A stretch of 64,000 nucleotides of DNA, taken from the NCBI GenBank assembly GCA_963742725.1, contig CAVUMX010000001.1, positions 1,612,001 to 1,676,000 of the forward strand, in the 5' to 3' direction. Both the position numbers and the translations under genes were made by a program. Below are positions 25,734-32,152 of this stretch, one piece after another. Each line of letters begins with the position of its first letter. Position 1 is the first letter of the stretch. Under the pieces are notes generated by a model, which did not search any database, was not told the origin of the DNA, and saw only the letters and a list, made by a program, of their open reading frames with translations. This DNA comes from CAVVAL01 sp963742725 (GTDB taxonomy: Bacteria > Actinomycetota > Actinomycetes > Mycobacteriales > Cryptosporangiaceae).

Positions 25734-25890
25734 TTGACAAAAAATCGCGACTTTTCCGACTAATTCTGATGAATCGGGCGTCACCAAGCCTGGAGTCGTG
25801 CGTTGTGTACAACGAACGCGACGCCCGTGGCGATGGGCTCGTGTGCGATCGGCGGGGTCGGGCACTCGAGGGGTGTGCCCGACCCCGCTC
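25734..25890 (+). other. Orphan promoter-like box and possible small transcript
   Basis: An AT-rich patch holds a perfect TTGACA (25734-25739) with TAATTC (25761-25766) downstream at longer than ideal spacing, a CGTTGT-gt-ACAACG palindrome (25801-25814), then a strong hairpin. No open frame of quality runs through it. A small RNA of about 110-120 nt is possible but unproven. Confidence 0.25.
25852..25888. terminator. Bidirectional terminator between the BTAD regulator and the B12 protein gene
   Basis: Perfect 14-bp stem 25852-25865 / 25875-25888, loop 9 nt, followed on the plus strand by TCCGCTTTT. It is 15 bases after the stop of the minus-strand cobalamin-binding gene and about 140 bases after the plus-strand regulator. 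Confidence 0.8.
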
Positions 25891-25902
25891 CGCTTTTGAC
25901 AG

Positions 25903-26310
25903 CTACCCGGCGGCCGGGGCCGCGACGTTGGTGGAGACCCAGTCGACGATCGACTGCGTGGTCGCGCCGGGCGTGAAGACCTTGGCGACACCGAGACCTT
26001 CCAGTTCGGCGATGTCCGCCTCGGGGACGATGCCGCCGCCGAACACGACGATGTCCTCGGCACCCCGCTCGCGCAGCAGCTCCAGGACGCGGGAGAAGAG
26101 GGTCATGTGGGCGCCGGAGAGCACGGAGAGGCCGACACAGTCCGCGTCCTCCTGGATGGCCGTCTCGACGATCTGCTCGGGCGTCTGGTGCAGGCCGGTG
26201 TAGATGACCTCCATACCCGCGTCACGGAGTGCGCGGGCGACGACCTTGGCGCCCCGGTCGTGACCGTCGAGACCCGGCTTCGCGACTACGACCCTGATAC
26301 GTGAAGTCAT
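25903..26310 (-). CDS. Cobalamin-binding small subunit of an acyl-CoA mutase (IcmB/MutB C-terminal type)
   Basis: 135 residues, a stand-alone B12-binding domain. The base-off signature DGHDRGAKVVARALRDAG carries the DxHxxG motif whose His ligates cobalt; SVLSGAHMTLF and VFGGGIVPEADI contact the corrin tail. Such subunits pair with a large catalytic subunit to rearrange isobutyryl-CoA/butyryl-CoA or methylmalonyl-CoA. In Streptomyces coelicolor icmB lies in the same neighbourhood (near pcrA, M23 peptidase and sucCD), which supports IcmB; the large subunit is not in the window. ATG at 26310 with GCAGGGA before it. A 23-bp operator-like palindrome sits 42-64 bases upstream of the start. Confidence 0.85.
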   Translation of the reverse strand: MTSRIRVVVAKPGLDGHDRGAKVVARALRDAGMEVIYTGLHQTPEQIVETAIQEDADCVGLSVLSGAHMTLFSRVLELLRERGAEDIVVFGGGIVPEADIAELEGLGVAKVFTPGATTQSIVDWVSTNVAAPAAG

Positions 26311-26877
26311 TCCCTGCACTTCCTCATCTGCGGCACTTCCGCTACCCGCCACGCTAAACGATCGTTCGTTAGCGACGTAGATCACATTTCGAGGGTCCGC
26401 GTCATGACGCTGCGCCCATTGAGTCGTCACAGTACGAGCGCTCGACGCCTATCGTGCGCCCGACACCCGAGTGCGACGGAGCCGGCGACCCAGGGAGGAG
26501 CGCAGACCCTGACCCCAGGGCTGGCCGGGGATTTCCCCGACTTGACCCTGTGGAGCACAGTGGAGCTGCGGGGGCGTGGGCTCCGTCGCAACCGGATTTC
26601 GGACCCGCAAACACATTCAGTAATACGTGATATTGAATCCGTTACGACGGGACTACGAGCCGTACATAACTCACTACTGTGAGCCGCAATAACTCTCCCC
26701 ATAAACCGGACTACGGGGACTAATCGCACGGAATTTTGTGGCATCCTTGTCTGACCGCCGGCCCCTGGCTACCGTGGGGCCTCGGCGCCGGGCCTGCTCG
26801 GTGCTAACGCTCAGTCGCTCTCACGGTCCGTACGGGCCGGTGGGCTGTGCGCCAGTGTCATCGACGAAGGGTTATGC
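26311..26877. other. Long divergent intergenic region upstream of the M23 peptidase
   Basis: 567 bases with no credible gene. It has the palindromic operator near the icmB-like gene (26352-26374), an AT-richer stretch around 26600-26740 with two ATAACTC direct repeats (about 26667 and 26689), and a GC-rich, foldable stretch (26755-26860, including GGCCCC...GGGGCC) just before the M23 start. This last part looks like a structured leader; c-di-AMP riboswitches precede many actinobacterial wall-hydrolase genes, but I cannot match its conserved positions here. Confidence 0.4.
26352..26374 (-). promoter_or_regulatory. TetR-type operator-like palindrome upstream of the icmB-like gene
   Basis: CGCTAA-N11-TTAGCG with AACGATCGTT inside (26357-26366). 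Half-sites of the CGTTCGTTAG kind are typical of TetR-family operators in actinobacteria. No TetR gene is adjacent, so a distant regulator would bind. Confidence 0.45.
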
Positions 26878-27606
26878 GTGCATTCCCACCGGACATTGAG
26901 GCGTCGTCACGTAGGACGTCACCGTGCCCCGATGGCACCACGTACCCGCTACGCGATGGTTGTAACCTCCGCCGTTGTCGGCGCGGGTGTCGTAGCGTTC
27001 AGCGCCGGATCGGCCCTCCCGCAGCAGGACCTCACCGACGGCGCCGGCTCCACCGCTCTCGACCGGCTCAGCACCGCGTCGACGACCGATGTGGAGGCAG
27101 CCGAAGACCTCGCCGCTGATCAGGCCCGAAGCGCGACCGTCGGTCGCGCAGCGCGCTCACAGGTCCGTACCGGCGCCCCCGCCCCCAAGTTCATGGCGGA
27201 ATGGGTCCGACCGGCCACCGGCCCGCTCAGCTCCGTCTACGGCGCCCGCTGGGGCACCACGCACTACGGCCTCGACATCGCGTCCGCCTACGGCTCCCCG
27301 ATCATGGCGGCGAGCGGCGGCACCGTCGAGTTCTCCGGTTGGAACGGCGGCTACGGCAAGCTCGTCATCATCAACCACGGCAACGGCATCACCACCCGGT
27401 ACGGCCACAACTCGACGCTCCTGGTCGAGGTCGGCGACAAGGTGGAGGCCGGCGAGAAGATCGCCCTCACCGGCAGCACCGGCTACTCGACCGGCGCGCA
27501 CTGCCACTTCGAGGTTCGCCGCGGCGAGGACGCCGTCAACCCGCTGCCGTTCATGGAGTCCCGCGGCGTCAACATGAACGCCAGCGGCGTGGACACCAGC
27601 CGGTAA
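26878..27606 (+). CDS. Exported M23-family peptidoglycan endopeptidase
   Basis: 242 residues. A basic start then a hydrophobic segment (about 24-45) acts as signal or membrane anchor. The C-terminal LytM/M23 domain (about 105-230) has SSVYGARWGTTHYGLDIA with the first zinc ligands His and Asp, VIINHGNGITTRYGH, and the HCHF motif (HxH) with the last ligand and catalytic His. It would cleave peptide cross-links in the wall. GTG at 26878 follows GAAGG; an ATG in the same frame at 26932 is an alternative. M23 next to pcrA is the usual actinomycete order. Confidence 0.92.
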   Translation: MHSHRTLRRRHVGRHRAPMAPRTRYAMVVTSAVVGAGVVAFSAGSALPQQDLTDGAGSTALDRLSTASTTDVEAAEDLAADQARSATVGRAARSQVRTGAPAPKFMAEWVRPATGPLSSVYGARWGTTHYGLDIASAYGSPIMAASGGTVEFSGWNGGYGKLVIINHGNGITTRYGHNSTLLVEVGDKVEAGEKIALTGSTGYSTGAHCHFEVRRGEDAVNPLPFMESRGVNMNASGVDTSR

Positions 27607-27704
27607 GACCGGCACTGAACACCAGCCGCTGAGCCGGGCCGGCAGAACCTTTCTTGTTACTCGCCCGTACTTCAGGCCAGGAGCACGTTCACCTGGGAGG
27701 CGCG

Positions 27705-27890
27705 GTGCTGGAGAGAGCCTGCACGGGACTGTCGATCACGGCCGGCTACTGGGCCGTCTGGGCCGACCGCCGGACCGCCGACGAAGACCCCCGGCGCTCG
27801 GAGGCCGAGGCCCTACTCGCCGCCGCGTCGACCGTCCGCTGCACCAGGCCTGTCTACCTGCGCCGAGCCCGGCGCCACCGCAGCGCCTAA
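27705..27890 (+). CDS. Possible small protein of unknown function
   Basis: A 61-residue frame with a GTG start at 27705 placed four bases after GGGAGG, strong GC bias at codon third positions and an ordinary composition (WAVWADRRTADEDPRRSEAE then a helical Ala-rich part and a basic tail). Its stop overlaps the pcrA stop on the other strand. No family recognised. High GC makes chance frames common, so this is tentative. Confidence 0.35.
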   Translation: MLERACTGLSITAGYWAVWADRRTADEDPRRSEAEALLAAASTVRCTRPVYLRRARRHRSA

Positions 27891-30220
27891 AGCTTCTGCA
27901 GCGGCGCGTACCGGAGCACGAACCACCGCACCTTGCCGTCGCCGAAGTCGACGCCGGCCTGTGCCTTCTCGGCATCGCCCCGCATCTCCACGACCCGGCC
28001 CATGCCGTGCGCGTCGTGGGTGACCCGGTCGCCCTCGACGAGCACCGGAATCGGACGGTCGCCCCGGCCACCGCCAGGACGCGCCCCGGACGCGAACTGG
28101 CTCGCCAGCCGCTCCTGCGCCGACCCGGTGCTCCAGCGCGACACGGTGCTGCGGGGATCCTGCCGGGGCGCCTCGCGCTCCCAGGACAGCAGTGACGCCG
28201 GGACCTCGTCCAGGAACCGCGACGGCGGGTAGTACTGCGGCTGGCCCCACGCGCTGCGGGTGATCGCGCGGGACAGGTACAGCCGCTCGCGGGCCCGGGT
28301 GATCCCGACGTACGCGAGCCGCCGCTCCTCCTCCAGCTCCTTCTCGTTGCCCATCGATCGCATGTGCGGGAAGACCCCGTCCTCCATGCCGGTGAGGAAC
28401 ACGACCGGGAACTCCAGGCCCTTGGCGGTGTGCAGGGTCATCAGCGTGACCTCGCCGATGTGCTCGCCGTCGGGGCCGGGCGGGATGCTGTCCGCGTCGG
28501 CGACCAGGGCCACCTGCTCCAGGAACTCGACGAGCCCGGCGGGCTGGTCGGCGGCCGCCGCCCGCTCCTCGAACTCGCGCGCGACGCTGACGAGTTCCTG
28601 CAGGTTCTCGGCACGGCCCTCGTCCTGCGGGTCGGTGCTGGCCTCCAGCTCGGCGAGGTAGCCGGTGCCGGCGAGGATCTGCTCCAGGATCACGCTCGGC
28701 GGTTCCGTCTCGGCCAGCTCGCGCAGGGACGCCATCAACGCCGTGAACTCGCCGATCGCCCGGACCGCGCGGCTGCCGATGCCCGGCGCCTCGTCGGCCC
28801 GTTCCAGTGCCGGACCGAACCCGATCCGCTCCCGCGACGACAGCGCCTCGACGCAGGCCTCCGCCCGGTCGCCGATGCCCCGGCGCGGCGTGTTGAGGAT
28901 CCGACGGATGCTCACCGTGTCGTCCGGGTTGGCGACCGCGCGCAGGTACGCCAGCGCGTCCCGCACCTCGCGCCGCTCGTAGAACCGGACGCTGCCGACC
29001 ACCTTGTACGGCAGCCCCGACCGGATGAACACTTCCTCGAACACCCGGGACTGCGCGTTCGTCCGGTAGAAGACCGCGACGTCGCCCGGGCGGACCTCCT
29101 TCGCGTCGGTCAGCCGGTCGACCTCACCGCCGACCCAGGCCGCCTCGTCGTGCTCGTTGTCCGCCACGTACGCCGTGATGGGATGGCCGTCACCGGCCTG
29201 CGACCACAGGTTCTTCGGCTTCCGCTCGGCGTTGCGCGCGATCACCGCGTTCGCCGCGGACAGGATGTTCTGGGTGGAGCGGTAGTTCTGCTCCAGCAGG
29301 ATCGTGTGCGCGCTCGGGTAGTCGCGCTCGAACTCCAGGATGTTGCGGATCGTCGCCCCGCGGAACGCGTAGATCGACTGGTCGGCGTCGCCGACGACGC
29401 ACAGTTCGCCCTGGTCGCTCCCCGCCGGGCCGACCAGCTCGTGGACCAGCGCGTACTGCGCGTGGTTCGTGTCCTGGTACTCGTCGACGAGCACGTGCCG
29501 GAACCGCCGCTGGTAGTGCTCACGCACCGCCGGGAACGCCCGCATCAGGTTGACCGTCGTCATGATCAGGTCGTCGAAGTCGAGCGCGTGCGCCTCCAGC
29601 AGCCGGCGCTGGTACAGCGTGTACGCCTCGGCAAGCGTCCGTTCGGCAGGGCTGCTGGCCTGGGTCGACCAGTCGTCCGGGTCGATCAGCTCGTTCTTCA
29701 GGTTGCTGACCTGATTCACGAGCGCGCGGGCCGGGTAGCGCTTCGGGTCCAGATCGAGCTCGCGCCCGACGAGGGTCATCAGCCTCCGGGCGTCGTCCGC
29801 GTCGTAGATCGAGAATGTGCTCTTCAACCCGGCGGTCTTCGCCTCGGCCCGCAGGATCCGGACGCACGCCGAGTGGAACGTGGACACCCACATCGCCTTC
29901 GCGCGCGGCCCGACCAGCGCGGCGACCCGCTCCTTCATCTCGCCGGCGGCCTTGTTCGTGAACGTGATCGCGAGGATCTCGCCCGGCTGCGCGCCACGGT
30001 GGGCGAGGGTGTGCGCGATGCGGTGGGTGAGCACACGGGTCTTCCCGGACCCGGCGCCGGCCACGATCAGCAGCGGCGTGTCCTGGTGGAGGACCGCCTC
30101 TCGCTGCGCGTCGTTGAGGCCGTCCAGCAGCGTGTCGGCGTCGACGGCGAGCCGCACACCGGAGCGGCGGCGGGCGGGCGGGGATTCGGGGGGACCAGGG
30201 TGGTCGAAAAGAGTGCTCAT
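27887..30220 (-). CDS. pcrA: ATP-dependent DNA helicase, UvrD/PcrA type
   Basis: 777 residues, superfamily 1A 3'-to-5' helicase for repair and plasmid replication. Motif Q LNDAQREAV, Walker A GAGSGKT (residues 55-61), motif Ia TFTNKAAGEMKER, motif II VDEYQDT, motif III GDADQSIYAFRGA, motif IV QNYRST, motif V TLHTAKGLEF, motif VI VGITRARERLYL. The C-terminal end has the GDRVTHDAHGMGRVVEM Tudor-like domain that contacts RNA polymerase in PcrA proteins. ATG at 30220 chosen since the conserved region follows at once. Divergent from the MFS gene across a repeat-rich region. Confidence 0.96.
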   Translation of the reverse strand: MSTLFDHPGPPESPPARRRSGVRLAVDADTLLDGLNDAQREAVLHQDTPLLIVAGAGSGKTRVLTHRIAHTLAHRGAQPGEILAITFTNKAAGEMKERVAALVGPRAKAMWVSTFHSACVRILRAEAKTAGLKSTFSIYDADDARRLMTLVGRELDLDPKRYPARALVNQVSNLKNELIDPDDWSTQASSPAERTLAEAYTLYQRRLLEAHALDFDDLIMTTVNLMRAFPAVREHYQRRFRHVLVDEYQDTNHAQYALVHELVGPAGSDQGELCVVGDADQSIYAFRGATIRNILEFERDYPSAHTILLEQNYRSTQNILSAANAVIARNAERKPKNLWSQAGDGHPITAYVADNEHDEAAWVGGEVDRLTDAKEVRPGDVAVFYRTNAQSRVFEEVFIRSGLPYKVVGSVRFYERREVRDALAYLRAVANPDDTVSIRRILNTPRRGIGDRAEACVEALSSRERIGFGPALERADEAPGIGSRAVRAIGEFTALMASLRELAETEPPSVILEQILAGTGYLAELEASTDPQDEGRAENLQELVSVAREFEERAAAADQPAGLVEFLEQVALVADADSIPPGPDGEHIGEVTLMTLHTAKGLEFPVVFLTGMEDGVFPHMRSMGNEKELEEERRLAYVGITRARERLYLSRAITRSAWGQPQYYPPSRFLDEVPASLLSWEREAPRQDPRSTVSRWSTGSAQERLASQFASGARPGGGRGDRPIPVLVEGDRVTHDAHGMGRVVEMRGDAEKAQAGVDFGDGKVRWFVLRYAPLQKL

Positions 30221-30290
30221 CGGTACGCCCGAGTCTATCGGCGCGACCGACAACTCTGCTGGCGCGCCGCCCGGCCGTTGCCGCTTCACC

Positions 30291-30355
30291 CACCGACCTT
30301 CGGACTTTTGAGGGTTACCGGGCGCGCCCGACCCTCAAAAGTCCGAAGGTCGGGG
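30291..30355. repeat. 65-bp dispersed palindromic repeat, family 1, copy 2
   Basis: The best-conserved copy: 23 bp of perfect pairing (30293-30315 with 30331-30353) around a 15-nt loop. It lies between divergent genes (pcrA and the MFS transporter), so here it cannot simply be a terminator. Confidence 0.88.
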
Positions 30356-30373
30356 GCGGCGGCGGGGGCGGCG

Positions 30374-30476
30374 CCCGAAACTCGGGGGGTAGGCGGGCGC
30401 CGCCCGAAACTCGGGGGCGGCGGCGGGGGCGGCGCCCGAAACTCGGGGGTGGGCGGGCGACCGCCCGAAACTCGGC
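30374..30476. repeat. Four spaced CCCGAAACTCGG repeats
   Basis: Units at 30374, 30403, 30435 and 30464, 29-32 bases apart, separated by GGCGGGCG-type sequence, ending 36 bases before the MFS start. The unit is the complement of CCGAGTTTCGG, the outer end of family-1 copies at 38001 and 57783, so the array may be left-over repeat ends or a set of protein-binding sites. Confidence 0.7.
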
Positions 30477-30511
30477 GGCGGTGGCGGCGGGGCCGGGTAA
30501 GGATGGGGCTC

Positions 30512-31636
30512 ATGGGGACTGGTCGGCTGCCTGTGGCGTTGCTGTTCGGGATATTCGGGACGGCGCAGGGCAGTTGGGCCGCGCGGATCCCGTGGGTGCA
30601 GGATTCGCTGGGACTGTCGGCAGGCGCACTCGGCGTGGCGCTCCTCGGCCCGGCTCTGGGCGCGATCGTCGCGATGCCGCTCGTCGGGCACCTGGTGTCG
30701 CGGGTCGGCAGCCGGACTCTCGCCGTCGCCGGCGTGCTGGGTCTGGGTATCGGCCTCGGGCTCCCCGCGTACGCGCCGAACCTCGGGGCCCTGTTCGGCG
30801 CCCTGGTGCTGCTCGGCGCAACTGGCGGCGCCCTGGACATCGCGGTCAACGCGAACGGCGTGGAGGTGGAGCAGCGCCACGGGGCGCCGATCATGTCCGG
30901 GCTGCACGGGATGTGGAGCGTCGGCGGGCTGGTCGGTTCGGCGAGCGCGGGCGTCGTCGCCCATGCCGGGATCCCGGCGACGACCCATCTGGCGGTCGTG
31001 GCGGTGCTCGTCGGCGTCTCGGGCGTACTGGTCGCCCTACGGATGCGGCCCGGGGAGGCACCGGCCGAGCGCGGGCCGACCTTCGCCCTGCCGGACCGGA
31101 GCGTGATGCTCGTCGCGGTCGTCGGGTTCTGCGCCCTGTTCACGGAGGCCGCGATCGGCGACTGGGGTGCGGTCTTCCTCACGGACGCGCGGGGAACGTC
31201 CGAGGGGCTGGCGGCGACGGCGTACTCGGCGTTCTCGATCGCCATGGCGGTGGGGCGCCTCGTGGGCGACCGGATGGCGGCGCGGTTCGGGCCGGCGCGG
31301 CTGGTGCGGGTGGCGGCGGGCGTGGGGGTGGTCGGGCTGCTCGGGGCGGTCGCCATCCCGCACCCAGCGGCCGCGCTCGCCGGGTTCGGCCTGCTGGGGC
31401 TGGGGATCGCGACCGTCGTGCCGCTGACGTTCAGCGCGGCCGGAGCCCGGGGAGATCATCCCGGCGTCTCGATCGCGGCCGTGGCGACCGTCAGTTACGT
31501 GGGGTGGCTGGCCGGTCCGAGCACGGTCGGCGGGATCGCCGAGGTCACGAACCTGCCGGTCGCGCTCACGGCCGCCGCGGCACTACTCGCGGTAGTCGCC
31601 GTGTTCGCACGGGCGCTCGATCCACCATCCAGATAG
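30512..31636 (+). CDS. MFS transporter, YbjJ-like
   Basis: 374 residues, about 12 membrane segments. The start FGIFGTAQGSWAARIPWVQD and SAGALGVALLGPALGAIVAMP resemble the YbjJ group of sugar/drug-type MFS carriers; GRLVGDRMAARFGPARLVR is the inter-helix loop of the second half. Substrate unknown. ATG at 30512 has AAGG nine bases before; an in-frame ATG at 30503 is too close to that site. Preceded by the CCCGAAACTCGG array; the chorismate mutase attenuator region begins immediately after its stop. Confidence 0.85.
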   Translation: MGTGRLPVALLFGIFGTAQGSWAARIPWVQDSLGLSAGALGVALLGPALGAIVAMPLVGHLVSRVGSRTLAVAGVLGLGIGLGLPAYAPNLGALFGALVLLGATGGALDIAVNANGVEVEQRHGAPIMSGLHGMWSVGGLVGSASAGVVAHAGIPATTHLAVVAVLVGVSGVLVALRMRPGEAPAERGPTFALPDRSVMLVAVVGFCALFTEAAIGDWGAVFLTDARGTSEGLAATAYSAFSIAMAVGRLVGDRMAARFGPARLVRVAAGVGVVGLLGAVAIPHPAAALAGFGLLGLGIATVVPLTFSAAGARGDHPGVSIAAVATVSYVGWLAGPSTVGGIAEVTNLPVALTAAAALLAVVAVFARALDPPSR

Positions 31637-31646
31637 CGGGACGCTC

Positions 31647-31677
31647 TTGACCTTCACGTGGGACGGCGTGCGAGACT
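31647..31677 (+). promoter_or_regulatory. Putative promoter of the aromatic leader transcript
   Basis: TTGACC (31647-31652), 19 bases, GAGACT (31672-31677). The implied start point, about seven bases on, falls on the GTG of the leader peptide, which would make it leaderless, a common situation in actinobacteria. Confidence 0.4.
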
Positions 31678-31683
31678 TCGTGC

Positions 31684-31749
31684 GTGACCCCACAGGCGAC
31701 GTCGTTTTTTTACGGCTACCGGATCCCGGCAGCCGTCGACACCGTCTGA
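31684..31749 (+). CDS. Aromatic-residue-rich leader peptide of an attenuator
   Basis: A 21-codon frame with GTG start encodes MTPQATSFFYGYRIPAAVDT plus Val. The block Phe-Phe-Tyr-Gly-Tyr (31705-31719) is striking because the next real gene, 87 bases after its stop, is chorismate mutase, the branch-point enzyme to Phe and Tyr. No ribosome site precedes the GTG; a leaderless transcript starting on it fits the promoter-like boxes upstream. Ribosomes would stall on the aromatic codons when charged Phe- or Tyr-tRNA is short. Not translated into a functional protein; purely regulatory by this reading. Too short to be judged by homology. Confidence 0.65.
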   Translation: MTPQATSFFYGYRIPAAVDTV

Positions 31750-31789
31750 GCACAGACCACACGACGCCCCGGGCCAGAGCCCGGGGCGT
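31713..31789 (+). promoter_or_regulatory. Transcription attenuator: three overlapping hairpins before chorismate mutase
   Basis: Hairpin A pairs CGGCT-a-CCGG (31713-31722) with CCGG-c-AGCCG (31726-31735) over the Tyr codons. Hairpin B pairs CGTCG (31734-31738) with CGACG (31762-31766) and GTCTG (31744-31748) with CAGAC (31753-31757). Hairpin T is a perfect 11-bp GC-rich stem (31764-31774 / 31779-31789). A and B share bases 31734-31735; B and T share 31764-31766, so A+T and B are alternatives. A ribosome stalled at FFYGY would block A and favour B (read-through); one reaching the stop would cover B and allow T (termination). T has no U-run. Confidence 0.6.
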
Positions 31790-31836
31790 TCGCCGTGTCC
31801 GGGCCTGGTGAGGGGCCTAGCACCAGGAGGAACACG

Positions 31837-32103
31837 ATGACCACTCCCACTGCTGACGCCGCCACCGACCCTGTTGCCGGGCTCCGGGCCGAGATCGACG
31901 CCGTCGACGCCGAGATCATCCGGCTCTGGCAACGCCGCGCGGATCTCAGCCGCCAGGTCGGTGTGGCGCGGATCGCCGCCGGCGGCACCCGGCTCGTGCT
32001 GGCCCGCGAGCAGCAGATCGTGCAGAAGTTCCGCGACGCCCTCGGCGAGACGGGCGCCCCGCTCGCCATGCTTCTCCTTCGCGCCGGCCGGGGCCCGCTG
32101 TAG
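31837..32103 (+). CDS. Chorismate mutase, AroQ fold
   Basis: 88 residues, all-helical. Converts chorismate to prephenate, the first step toward Phe and Tyr. Seen: LRAEIDAVDAEIIRLWQRRADLSRQVGVARIAAGG in segments LRAEID (conserved Arg), RRADLSRQVG and AREQQIV, with the short ending LLLRAGRG, as in the roughly 90-residue actinobacterial AroQ proteins. ATG at 31837 after AGGAGG. In many relatives this gene also sits near pcrA. Preceded by the leader peptide and hairpins described above, so regulated by aromatic amino acids if that reading is right. Confidence 0.9.
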   Translation: MTTPTADAATDPVAGLRAEIDAVDAEIIRLWQRRADLSRQVGVARIAAGGTRLVLAREQQIVQKFRDALGETGAPLAMLLLRAGRGPL

Positions 32104-32152
32104 GGTCGGAGAACATCCGACCATTCGCAGACCGTCGATCGGAGCCGCCGCC

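Noticed and set aside
25769..26203. Plus-strand frame starting MNRASPSLES
   Set aside because: Runs through the terminator hairpin and then the reverse of the B12-binding gene; composition follows the opposite strand.
26700..26877. c-di-AMP (ydaO) riboswitch before the M23 gene
   Set aside because: Expected from context in actinobacteria but its conserved sequence blocks could not be placed with confidence.
30374..30476. CRISPR-like array of four spaced repeats
   Set aside because: Units are only 12-13 bases, spacers are GC microrepeats alike to each other, and there are no cas genes.
28364..30511. Long plus-strand frame opposite pcrA leading into the MFS gene
   Set aside because: It is the reverse of the pcrA coding frame, kept open by GC bias; the transporter starts at 30512.
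31874..32152. Extension of the GH36 frame upstream through chorismate mutase
   Set aside because: The frame is open by chance; the conserved N-terminus begins at GTG 32153 and the upstream part overlaps aroQ in another frame.
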